In this document: positions 1 through 6,625 of the stretch, piece by piece
Layout of the letters: the number at the start of each line of letters is the position of its first letter
Position numbering within the stretch: position 1 is the first letter of the stretch
From: Candidatus Woesearchaeota archaeon
Lineage (GTDB): Archaea > Nanobdellota > Nanobdellia > Woesearchaeales > UBA10200
DNA length: 9,241 nucleotides
Direction: 5' to 3'
Assembly: GCA_018302185.1 (NCBI GenBank)
Contig: JAGVZX010000036.1
Coordinates: 1-9,241 of the forward strand
The notes under the pieces: generated by a model
What the model saw: the letters and a program-made list of their open reading frames with translations, nothing else
Databases searched by the model: none
Told to the model about the DNA's origin: nothing
Program-made: the position numbers and the translations under genes

Positions 1-2295
1 TGCTGACTTCTGTTGCCTGCTCTAAGAATGCTGCCAATTCATCATCATTAAATGCTACATTCATCGCTGCCCCTGATAACACATAGCTTGGGCGTATAAG
101 GACAGGATACTCAACTTTCTTCGAAAAGCTTTTTGCTTCATCTAAGCTTGTAAGCTCTTTCCATTCTGGCTGCGCAATTCCTAATTTATCCAGCATCTGT
201 GAGAATTTATGCCTGTCTTCAGCGTTATCTATATTTTCTGGCTTGGTGCCAAGAACCTTGACAGTTGATGTCAAGAATCTCATAGAGAGGTTGTTTGGTA
301 TCTGCCCGCCCATCGAAATTATTACACCATAAGGATTTTCTTTTTCATAAATATCAAGTATTCGTTCGTAAGTAAGCTCTTCAAAATACAGCTTATCACA
401 GATATCATAGTCTGTGCTGACAGTTTCTGGATTATAGTTGATCATTATAGTATTGTAGCCAAGCTTACGCAGTGTTAAAACTGAATTAACTGCACACCAA
501 TCAAACTCGACTGAGCTCCCTATCCTATATGCTCCTGAGCCAAGAACTATGATCTTATTTTTTATCTTTTCAAATTTAATATCATCTTCAGTTCCATTGT
601 AAGTAAGATAAAGATAGTTTGTAATTGCAGGATATTCTGCAGCTAAAGTATCTATCTGCTTGACAACAGGCAATACCTTGAGCTGTTTCCTGAATTTTCT
701 TACAAGCAAAGTCTTATAGTCCATTTTATCATTACTATCTGTTAAGATTATTTTTGCTAGCTGAAAATCGCTGTAGCCAAGTTGTTTTGCCTGAAGCAAT
801 AGCTCTCTGGACATTTCTTTTAGTTTCTTGCATTTTGAAAGCTTTCCTTCAACCTCAACAATATTTTTTATCTTATAGAGAAACCATTTATCAATTTTAG
901 TCAGTTTATGGATCTCATCGATAGGGATATCCTGTTTTATTGCCTCTGCTACTGCAAATACCCGTTGATCAGTCGGATGTTCAAGCTCTAACTTGATCTC
1001 TTCAAGAGATTTAAATTTTAGTTTATTTGCTGCAAGGCCGTGCTTTCCTGTGCCCAACATCCTAATAGCTTTTTGCAGCGCTTCTTCAAATTTTCTGCCA
1101 ATCGCCATGACTTCTCCTACACTTTTCATCTCGCTGCCAATATGCTTTGAGACATGCTTGAATTTCTGCAGATCCCATCTTGGGATCTTGACAACAATAT
1201 AATCAAGCGCAGGCTCAAAACATGCCATGGTTTTTTTTGTTATCTGGTTCTCTAACTCAAGCAATGAATAACCAAGAGCTAATTTTGCTGCAATGAATGC
1301 AAGAGGATAACCTGTTGCTTTGCTGGCAAGCGCTGAACTGCGAGAAAGACGAGCATTTACTTCAATTACCCTGTATTCGTTAGAATTCGGATCAAGTGCA
1401 TATTGTATGTTGCATTCTCCTACAATACCAAGATGCCTTATTGTTTTTATAGAAATTTCCCTAAGGTAATGATATTCATAATTTGTCAATGTCTGTGAAG
1501 GTGCAACGACAATACTTTCTCCTGTATGAATCCCGAGAGGGTCAAAGTTTTCCATATTGCAGACTGTGATGCAGTTGTCATTTTTATCTCTCACAACTTC
1601 ATACTCGATCTCTTTCCAACCGCCAAGATATTCTTCAATAAGGATTTGAGGAGTATAAGTAAGGGCTTTTTTTATTGTTTCAATAAGCTCTTTCTCTGAT
1701 TTGACAACTCCTGAGCCTCTTCCTCCAAGAGCAAAGCCAACTCTTGTCATCACTGGATAGCCTATTTTCTTCGCTGCATTTACAGCATCTTCAACACTAT
1801 TGACAGCGATGCTTTTTGGAGTTTTTACATTAATTTCATTCAAACGCTTAACAAATAGATCCCTATCTTCTGTATCGCGAATAGCTGCTATTTGAGTGCC
1901 AAGAACTTTTACATTATATTTTTTTAATACTCCTGATCTGTCAAGCTCTAAGCCGCAATTTAATGCAGTCTGCCCGCCGAAACCAAGCAAGACTCCATCA
2001 GGTTTTTCTTTTGCGATTACTTTTTCAACAAAGTAAGGATTTATCGGCAAGAAATATACCTTATTTGCCAAAGAGTCAGAGGTCTGATTAGTTGCGATAT
2101 TTGCATTGATAAGGATAACTTCAATTTTTTCTTCTTTTAGTGCCTTGATAGCCTGTGAACCGGAGTAGTCGAAATAGCGGTGCTATTATGCACTCTCGCC
2201 TGCTTCTCCGATTTTAACTTCGCAAATGCTAGATAGTTCTAGGCATTTAGAGCGCCACTACCAAGGATAACTACTTTTTTTATTTTTTGGGTCAC
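1..2295 (-). CDS. carB: Carbamoyl-phosphate synthase large subunit, interrupted near its 5' end, 3' end outside window
   Basis: Synthesises carbamoyl phosphate from bicarbonate, ATP and ammonia passed on by the CarA subunit, for pyrimidine and arginine synthesis. The GTG start at 2295 is chosen because GGAGGT lies 8 nt upstream and the overlapping ATG at 2297 runs straight into TGA. Exon-like part one reads VTQKIKKVVILGSGAL; two insertions with stop codons follow (2216-2249 and 2174-2194). With both removed, 747 codons are open to the window edge: first pre-ATP-grasp domain (residues 7-120), ATP-grasp 1 (about 125-340, with VIEVNARLSRSSALASKATG at 292-311), the helical middle domain (415-545), second pre-ATP-grasp (GSGAYRIGSSVEFDW, 568-582) and the start of ATP-grasp 2 (RPSYVLSGAAMNV). 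About 300 residues lie beyond the edge. The sequence resembles eukaryotic and Bacteroidota enzymes. Identity is certain; whether the gene is functional depends on the insertions. Confidence 0.93.
2174..2194 (-). other. 21-nt hairpin insertion 2 inside carB (intron-like or bypass-like element)
   Basis: Lies between GAG and TTC of the invariant GEAGE-FDYSG motif. The flanks leave no sliding, so the ends are exact if the protein is restored. It carries consecutive stops TAA and TAG (2183-2188) in the carB frame. GTGC (2190-2193) pairs with GCAC (2180-2183) around the loop ATAATA. The clamp GCG (2197-2199) pairs with CGC (2177-2179) and leaves the 3-nt bulge AGA. The 5' boundary falls after the second bulge base and the 3' boundary 3 nt beyond the clamp, as in insertion 1, although the two sequences are otherwise different. 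Confidence 0.8.
2218..2249 (-). other. 32-nt hairpin insertion 1 inside carB (intron-like or bypass-like element)
   Basis: Splits the conserved GSGAL/KIGEAGE sequence. Read from carB, it brings in TAG at 2239-2241 and, being 3n+2 long, shifts the frame. Arms AAATGCCTAG (2239-2248) and CTAGCATTT (2224-2232) form a stem with one bulged C and the loop AACTAT. The stem extends through a clamp pairing CGC (2252-2254) with GCG (2221-2223), leaving a 3-nt bulge TCT. Boundaries can slide: 2216-2247 or 2218-2249 both restore Leu-Lys-Ile. The version given matches insertion 2, with the 5' break after the second bulge base and the 3' break 3 nt past the clamp. It is not a classic bulge-helix-bulge intron, because no second 3-nt bulge pairs with the 3' flank. 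Confidence 0.75.
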
Positions 2296-3604
2296 ATTTG
2301 TTTACCTCCGATTGTATTTTACAAAATCTTTTTAAGAATAGAGAGTTATCTTTTATAATATCCTTTATTTTGTTCGGTCCTATAAAGTAGACTTTATTTG
2401 ACAATATCCCAAAAGGTTTTCCATATAGATACCATATCTCCAACTTATTACAATAAGGAAGATATTTGTCAATATCTGTTTTTACTGAATTATCTGAGCA
2501 ATTTAGTTTAATTTCAATAATTTTATTTTCAGAAGGAATAAAAATATCAGGATAACCTATATTTTTTTTATATTTATGTTTAAGGAAGGAAATATTTTGT
2601 ATTTTAAGAATATCAAAAATTAAATTTTCCCATTCTCTCCAATTTTTATCATTATCTAGAACATCTGGATTTGGGATTAAGCCTGCTTGAATTATACAGC
2701 CTGACCATGATTTAAAGTTCCTTTCTGTAGCGTTTATTAAATCATATTTACCCATAGCTGCCAATTCATTTCGTCTTGGTGTTCTTCCAAATTCAGTTGC
2801 CAATTGGTTCAATTCTAAGATTATTTTTTGCTTTGGCCATTTAGACATCTCTAAAATAATTGGTAAGTTAGCTGCATTTAAGAAAGAGTTATACTTTCCA
2901 AAAAACTTTAAACCTGCATTTAGAAGACCATATTTATTTATATCTTTTAATTCACGCATGCTTGGGCTGTGACCTAAACTATTGTAAATATCTTTTAATT
3001 GCTGTATAGTTTCCTCTTTAGTCCAATTTTTTCTGTAAGGTTTAAAACCTGCCGCAATTAGTGTGTTTGTCCAACTTCCAAACCTTCTTAGAGCAGCTGA
3101 AGATAAACCAATATAACCAAGTTTGATTACTTCTTTGGCTCTTGGAATGTGACCTAATTCTAAAACAATTTTCTTTATATCTTCTATAATCTCATTTTTT
3201 GTCCATTTCTTTTGGATTGGCCTAAACCCTGCAGTTTGCACAGCCCCTCTCCAACCACCAAAATGCCTTACAGCTTCCCAAAGCAAGTCATTTCTTTTTA
3301 TTTTTCTGATATAGCTATAATTGAGATATTTTTTGGTTATTTCTGATAATCTTCTAAGTTCTAAGATAAATTCTTCCTTGGTCCTAATTTTTAGCCTTTT
3401 TTTCGTCATTTTACAACTTCTATTTTTAGATGAAGTTTGTTTATTATCCATAATATAAAGAACATTTTTTGGGATAATATGATCTGGAACTTCATTATGA
3501 AAATTAGGTTTAAATGTATCTAAAACTAAAGAGTTCTGGTTTATATATCTTGCCTGTGTTTGTCCAGTGACCAAGGAAATGTCTTGTGGTTGTGTTTCTG
3601 TCAT
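2258..3604 (-). CDS. Homing-endonuclease-like protein: HNH-associated repeats plus PD-(D/E)xK nuclease
   Basis: Predicted site-specific DNA endonuclease. Four helical repeats of about 57 residues (roughly 75-130, 134-190, 194-250, 256-312) each begin with a pattern like WTKxExI and end in forms of FGSWxxxLxAAGF; they resemble the DNA-binding repeats found beside homing endonucleases. The C-terminal domain starts at WREWEN (322-327) and has a PD-(D/E)xK core: YPDIFIP with D353 and EIKLN with E364 and K366. The first 66 residues look unlike the repeats, so the true start could be M52 or M66. The last 12 residues (CDPKNKKSSYPW) are read from the start of carB in another frame, and its stop TAG (2258-2260) falls 8 nt before insertion 1. 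It separates the zinc-ribbon gene from carB and is probably a mobile intruder in the carAB locus. Confidence 0.8.
   Translation of the reverse strand: MTETQPQDISLVTGQTQARYINQNSLVLDTFKPNFHNEVPDHIIPKNVLYIMDNKQTSSKNRSCKMTKKRLKIRTKEEFILELRRLSEITKKYLNYSYIRKIKRNDLLWEAVRHFGGWRGAVQTAGFRPIQKKWTKNEIIEDIKKIVLELGHIPRAKEVIKLGYIGLSSAALRRFGSWTNTLIAAGFKPYRKNWTKEETIQQLKDIYNSLGHSPSMRELKDINKYGLLNAGLKFFGKYNSFLNAANLPIILEMSKWPKQKIILELNQLATEFGRTPRRNELAAMGKYDLINATERNFKSWSGCIIQAGLIPNPDVLDNDKNWREWENLIFDILKIQNISFLKHKYKKNIGYPDIFIPSENKIIEIKLNCSDNSVKTDIDKYLPYCNKLEIWYLYGKPFGILSNKVYFIGPNKIKDIIKDNSLFLKRFCKIQSEVNKCDPKNKKSSYPW
2304..2309 (-). promoter_or_regulatory. Shine-Dalgarno site of carB
   Basis: GGAGGT lies 8 nt upstream of the GTG at 2295 and fixes the carB start. 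It lies within the last codons of the upstream endonuclease gene, so carB translation begins before that gene ends and may be coupled to it. Confidence 0.85.
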
Positions 3605-3653
3605 TTTGAGTGATTAATTTTTCATTTTCATTTTTTCATGATTTTTGTATTTT

Positions 3654-3812
3654 TTAAGCCTTAATTATCTTTTCATTGCTCTGTTTCTGCCTAATCACTT
3701 TTGCATGGCATCTGCTGCAAAACTCTGCATCTGGTTCTAAGACGCCGTGACAAAATGTGCAGACTCTTGAGCGCATAAAAAAGCTTGTTTCGTGCTGCGG
3801 TGAACGTACCAT
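3654..3812 (-). CDS. Small zinc-ribbon protein, 52 residues
   Basis: Reads from ATG at 3812 to TAA. Two knuckles, CTFC (residues 18-21) and CSRC (32-35), spaced by 10 residues, would bind one zinc ion, as in archaeal zinc-ribbon proteins; H22 and H36 follow each pair. The tail is basic (KVIRQKQ). It lies 59 bp after carA and 49 bp before the endonuclease gene, in the same direction. A TATA-like box about 24 nt upstream suggests its own leaderless transcript. The function is unknown; the fold suggests nucleic-acid or protein binding. I see no evidence that it is a CPS subunit. Confidence 0.72.
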   Translation of the reverse strand: MVRSPQHETSFFMRSRVCTFCHGVLEPDAEFCSRCHAKVIRQKQSNEKIIKA

Positions 3813-3831
3813 TTTTGTAAACGTTATTTTG

Positions 3832-3839
3832 TATATTTA
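3832..3839 (-). promoter_or_regulatory. TATA-like box for the zinc-ribbon gene
   Basis: TAAATATA reads on the minus strand with its centre about 24 nt before the ATG at 3812. No purine-rich ribosome site lies between, which fits a leaderless archaeal message. Confidence 0.4.
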
Positions 3840-3871
3840 TGAATTATTTTATTTTTAGCTCTCAAATAAGT

Positions 3872-4966
3872 TTATTTGCTTTTTTTATTCAACAGCTCTA
3901 CGAACTTATCAAACAGATATTCATTATCAGTAGGCCCACACATATGTTCAGGATGATATTGCACACTGAAAAACAGTCCACTTTTATGCATAATTCCTTC
4001 ATTTGTGCCGTCGTTTGCATTTTTCATCCAAGGCAGCCAATCTTTAGGTAATTTTTTTTCATCTACTGCAAATCCATGGTTCTGTGAGGTGACATAACAT
4101 CTCTTTGTGTTAACTTCATAACATGGCTGGTTTTGGGAACGATGACCATATTTTAGTTTGTAAGTGTCTGCTCCTGCTGCAAGAGCAAGCAATTGATTGC
4201 CAAGACAGATCCCAAATATTGGGATTTTTTTGACAATTGCTTTTCTTATATGAGAAATGGTAGATGTACACATTTTAGGATCACCTGGACCATTTGAAAG
4301 CATTATTCCATCAAACTCATATTCACTAGACATAAAATCATAATCCCAAGGAACTCTTATAACTGTTAACCCGCGAATTAGTAATGACCTTATAATATTG
4401 TTCTTTGCTCCGCAGTCTACAAGAATCACTTTTTTGCTGTCTGGCTTGTTATTATAAACAACAGGCTCTTTGATACTGACTTCTGCAACTAAATTACGAA
4501 GATTTGGGTCATCCATTTTTATTTTCTTAGCATTGTCCTTCTCCATGACAATTTTTCCTAACATAACCCCGTGCTCCCTCAATTTTTTAGTCAATGCTCT
4601 TGTATCTACTCCAGATATTGCAGGAATGTTATTTTCTTTCAACCACTTTGCCAAAGACTTTTTTGCGGCGTAATGGCTGTATCCCTCAGAATATTCACTC
4701 ACCACTAAAGCTTGGATCTGGATTTTATCACTTTCAAAATTCTTCATTATGCCAAAAGGGTCTTTTTCATCAGAAGGAACACCATAATTTCCGATCAATG
4801 GATAAGTCAAGACAAGAATCTGTCCAGCATAGCTTGGATCAGTAAAACTCTCTGGATATCCTACCATGCCTGTATTAAAGACTACTTCCCCAGAAATGGA
4901 AATATCTGCCCCAAAAGAAATCCCCTTAAAGCAAGAACCGTCTTGAAGTATTAGCTCACTATCCAT
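3872..4966 (-). CDS. carA: Carbamoyl-phosphate synthase small (glutamine amidotransferase) subunit
   Basis: Hydrolyses glutamine and passes ammonia to CarB. At 364 residues it is of normal length. The N-terminal CPSase small-chain domain spans about 1-150 (GEVVFNTGMVGYPESFTDP at 26-44; SGVDTRALTKKLR at 118-130). The class I amidotransferase domain spans about 178-360: nucleophile elbow FGICLGNQ with C254, and the catalytic pair in QYHPE (H338, E340). The stretches NPGDP-like NGPGDP, TSQNHGFAVD and TNEGIMH are family hallmarks. Several stretches (LRNLVAEVS, NQP plus a TNEGIMH tail) follow the eukaryotic/Bacteroidota type rather than the E. coli type. The start ATG is supported by a TATA box about 31 nt upstream. 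First gene of the carA - zinc ribbon - endonuclease - carB group. Confidence 0.96.
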   Translation of the reverse strand: MDSELILQDGSCFKGISFGADISISGEVVFNTGMVGYPESFTDPSYAGQILVLTYPLIGNYGVPSDEKDPFGIMKNFESDKIQIQALVVSEYSEGYSHYAAKKSLAKWLKENNIPAISGVDTRALTKKLREHGVMLGKIVMEKDNAKKIKMDDPNLRNLVAEVSIKEPVVYNNKPDSKKVILVDCGAKNNIIRSLLIRGLTVIRVPWDYDFMSSEYEFDGIMLSNGPGDPKMCTSTISHIRKAIVKKIPIFGICLGNQLLALAAGADTYKLKYGHRSQNQPCYEVNTKRCYVTSQNHGFAVDEKKLPKDWLPWMKNANDGTNEGIMHKSGLFFSVQYHPEHMCGPTDNEYLFDKFVELLNKKSK

Positions 4967-4994
4967 ATTAAAAAAAGGAAAAAGTTGGTTTAAG

Positions 4995-5000
4995 TATAAA
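4995..5000 (-). promoter_or_regulatory. TATA box of carA
   Basis: TTTATA within TTTTTATACTTA on the minus strand lies 29-34 nt upstream of the carA ATG, so transcription would begin within a few bases of the start codon (leaderless or nearly so). The insertion sequence begins 18 bp further upstream, so the core box survives but anything upstream of it was displaced. Confidence 0.55.
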
Positions 5001-5008
5001 AATGTGCT

Positions 5009-5017
5009 GGTTTTATG
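5009..5017. repeat. Target-site duplication, carA side
   Basis: GGTTTTATG, directly repeated at 5922-5930. Removing the IS and one copy rejoins the ancestral carA upstream region. Confidence 0.93.
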
Positions 5018-5834
5018 GGCTCTGTCCTGAATCTCTAAAAATCAAAGAAAAAATATTGTGGCAGGCTAGCCTACCATAGACTTCTGTTCGTATAGTTCTA
5101 GCTTTTCGAGAGCTCACGCTACTTCCAAATTTTCTCTTAACACTGCTGTTACCTGATTCTCCTATCTCTCTTCGATGATAAGTTCTCATTCTGAAAGTGA
5201 GTGCTGCTTTTTGTCTGCTGTTCCAACGATGAAATCTTGGTTTTCCATATTTTCTTATTGGAATATGAGCAATAATATTTTGCTAATTGCAGTAGTCATG
5301 CAACCATGTTGCATCATACGCTTTATCAGCAACAAGAACTTTCGGATTAGCTTTCTTAAGCAGATACACTGCATCTTTTATGTCGTGTGCAGGCAAAACA
5401 CGGATTTTTGCAGCAATAACTTTTTTTGTTCTAGTGTCAAAAGCAATACTTGCTTTAACAGGCACTTTTGGCAATGCACCATTTATCCGACGAAGATAAT
5501 GGTAACTTGGATTCGTGCATGAAAAAGCTGTGCTGTCGATAGAGATAAGATAAGGTTTGCCGCTTGTCGCATTTAATACTTGAGACCAAAAATGAGTATC
5601 TAGTTTTTTTGCAGTATCGTGTAATGCAGACTTAGAGGGACATCTAATCCCTATTAAATCTAAAAACTCTTTTACTCGACGATAGGAAAGCCTGCAAAAA
5701 AATCTAATCAACAATGCAGCAAAATGCTCATAGAACTCATATGTTTTTGGTCCAAAATGATGTAACCATCTTGGCTTGCCTAAGCGTCTTAACAAACGCT
5801 TAACTTTATTTATTAGTTTGTTTTCTTTAGCCAT
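5013..5834 (-). pseudogene. IS5-like DDE transposase with an in-frame amber codon
   Basis: Would cut and join the IS ends. From ATG at 5834 the frame is open for 183 codons, hits TAG at 5283-5285, then continues in the same frame to TAA at 5013-5015, just outside the terminal repeat; the full product would be 273 residues. Catalytic residues: D100 in LISIDSTAF, D170 in LVADKAYDA, and E226 after the stop in GESGNSSVKRKFG. Y219-x2-R222-x3-E226-x6-K233 is an exact IS4/IS5 Y-R-E-K signature. The helical N-terminal part (FFCRLSYRRVKEFLDLIG) is typical of the family. Because the third acid lies beyond the stop, the short product should be inactive unless the amber codon is read through; a single change such as CAG or GAG to TAG explains it. 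Confidence 0.85.
5018..5034 (+). repeat. Left terminal inverted repeat of the IS
   Basis: GGCTCTGTCCTGAATCT, perfectly complementary to 5905-5921. Confidence 0.95.
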
Positions 5835-5855
5835 GGCGGAGCTAGTACCTCCACC
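5835..5855 (-). promoter_or_regulatory. Hairpin hiding the transposase ribosome site
   Basis: On the transposase mRNA, GGTGGAG (5849-5855) pairs with CTCCGCC (5835-5841) around a 7-nt loop, directly before the ATG at 5834. The only GGAGGT (5847-5852) lies in this hairpin, so translation would be repressed. IS elements commonly hide the start this way to limit expression from outside transcripts. Confidence 0.55.
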
Positions 5856-5856
5856 C

Positions 5857-5882
5857 CCATGGCAGCCGTAAGGTTGTCATGG
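5857..5882 (-). repeat. Second hairpin in the IS leader
   Basis: CCATGGCAGCC (5857-5867) and GGTTGTCATGG (5872-5882) form an 11-bp near-palindrome with a 4-nt loop. Two positions pair only as G-U, and only in a plus-strand transcript; in the transposase mRNA they are mismatches. It may add protection against read-through or mark a protein-binding site. Confidence 0.4.
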
Positions 5883-5904
5883 GTTATAATTCTTACGAAA
5901 AAAT

Positions 5905-5921
5905 AGATTCAGGACAGAGCC
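5905..5921 (-). repeat. Right terminal inverted repeat of the IS
   Basis: AGATTCAGGACAGAGCC on the plus strand, the exact inverse of the left end. Confidence 0.95.
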
Positions 5922-5930
5922 GGTTTTATG
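5922..5930. repeat. Target-site duplication, distal side
   Basis: GGTTTTATG, identical to 5009-5017. Confidence 0.93.
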
Positions 5931-5966
5931 GTGCCACTATCCTTTAATAGTTAATCTATTTCATTA

Positions 5967-5976
5967 TTTTATAATA
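5967..5976 (+). promoter_or_regulatory. TATA box for the gene at 6027
   Basis: TTTTATAATA lies about 55 nt before the ATG, which would put the transcript start near 5998-6002 and leave a leader of about 25 nt containing the ribosome site. Confidence 0.45.
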
Positions 5977-6015
5977 GGTAGAAAGATTTTAATACGCTGT
6001 GAGGTTTTTAAACAT

Positions 6016-6022
6016 AGGGTGG
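6016..6022 (+). promoter_or_regulatory. Ribosome site for the gene at 6027
   Basis: AGGGTGG ends 4 nt before the ATG; it contains a GGTG core like the GGTGAG before the gene at 6677. Confidence 0.5.
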
Positions 6023-6026
6023 ATAA

Positions 6027-6590
6027 ATGGGATTATTAGATGTATTTAAAAAGAAGAACCAAGAGTCTAGCTTTCAGTTTCCTAGTGAACACGATTTAGA
6101 GCTTCCTCCACCACCCCCTACAGATGACCTAGGCATGGAAGAGCTTCCTAACATTGAGCCAGAAGCATCATTACCAGATTCCAGTGAACTGCCAGATTTC
6201 GACGTATCTAACTTAAGCCAAGATATGCAAGCCCCTAGCTTCCCTGATTTCCCAGAACAGGAAAAGCAAGAGAATCAATTGCCTGATGAAGAGGAGAATG
6301 AAATTGTAGTTGAACATCCTCAACGAGCAAGCTTGCCTGCTGTACCATCAACTGTAAGCTCATCTGCAAATAATTTTTTCATTAAAGTAGAAGATTTTAA
6401 AGAGTTTATAGCGCAGCAAAGCGCAGCAAGATCATCTTTGAAATATCTAAATGATAGCTTGAATAAGATAAATGAGATGCGCACAGAAGAAGACAGAGAA
6501 TTTACAAGATGGCATTCACAAGCAAGCGATGTCTTGAGAAAATTGACTTATGTTGATAAAGTACTTTTTGAGAAAAGCATAGAAAATTAA
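6027..6590 (+). CDS. Unknown protein: acidic disordered region plus coiled-coil domain A
   Basis: 187 residues, not recognised as a named family. It begins with MGLLDVFKKK, a short amphipathic lead, followed by a long Pro/Glu/Asp-rich segment (about 12-100) with a run of five prolines that should be disordered. The C-terminal domain (about 116-183, from NNFFIKVEDFKEF to VDKVLFE) is helical and homologous to almost the whole of the next gene's product: both share F(I/V)KVxxxKE, LNKxNxxxTxEDxE, a central tryptophan, and a closing (V/I)DKxL-like motif. No membrane segment or catalytic motif is visible. It is the first of three same-direction small genes, divergent from carA, and may act as a scaffold or partner-binding protein. 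Confidence 0.8.
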   Translation: MGLLDVFKKKNQESSFQFPSEHDLELPPPPPTDDLGMEELPNIEPEASLPDSSELPDFDVSNLSQDMQAPSFPDFPEQEKQENQLPDEEENEIVVEHPQRASLPAVPSTVSSSANNFFIKVEDFKEFIAQQSAARSSLKYLNDSLNKINEMRTEEDREFTRWHSQASDVLRKLTYVDKVLFEKSIEN

Positions 6591-6625
6591 ATAATAAGAA
6601 TAAATATTTAAAAGTAGAGGATAAA

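Larger units (their letters stand above)
5018..5921 (-). mobile_element. Complete IS5-family-like insertion sequence, 904 bp
   Basis: The ends are perfect 17-bp inverted repeats and the element is flanked by a perfect 9-bp duplication (GGTTTTATG at 5009-5017 and 5922-5930). It carries one transposase gene with the IS4/IS5 signature. The terminal GGCTCTGT... and the 9-bp duplication recall the IS903 subgroup of IS5, but this subgroup is an inference. The intact ends and duplication indicate a fairly recent insertion into the intergenic region between carA and the divergent gene at 6027. Confidence 0.93.

Noticed and set aside
993..1202. Plus-strand frame of 69 codons
   Set aside because: It is antisense to the intact, highly conserved carB and shows no ribosome site or family resemblance.
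2174..2249. Canonical bulge-helix-bulge archaeal introns in carB
   Set aside because: For every boundary that restores the protein, the four bases after the 5' break do not pair with the four after the 3' break, so the standard two-bulge substrate cannot form. Only a one-bulge, relaxed form is possible.
2174..2249. Classic ribosome hop with matched take-off and landing codons
   Set aside because: With the conserved residues kept, the take-off/landing triplets would be CTA/GTT and GAG/TAT, which do not match. Shifting to GGC/TGC and GGC/CGC gives partial matches but loses the invariant Glu.
4470..4954. Overlapping plus-strand frames of 67-83 codons
   Set aside because: They lie opposite carA, whose catalytic motifs and length are normal.
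2239..5285. Genome-wide reassignment of TAG as a sense codon
   Set aside because: TAG occurs as the endonuclease stop, in the transposase and in carB insertion 1, while the other complete genes end in TAA. Reading TAG in carB insertion 1 does not restore the frame, so there is no positive support.
5175..5522. Plus-strand frame of 115 codons
   Set aside because: It is the reverse strand of the transposase and is Cys/Ser/Phe-rich without any domain.
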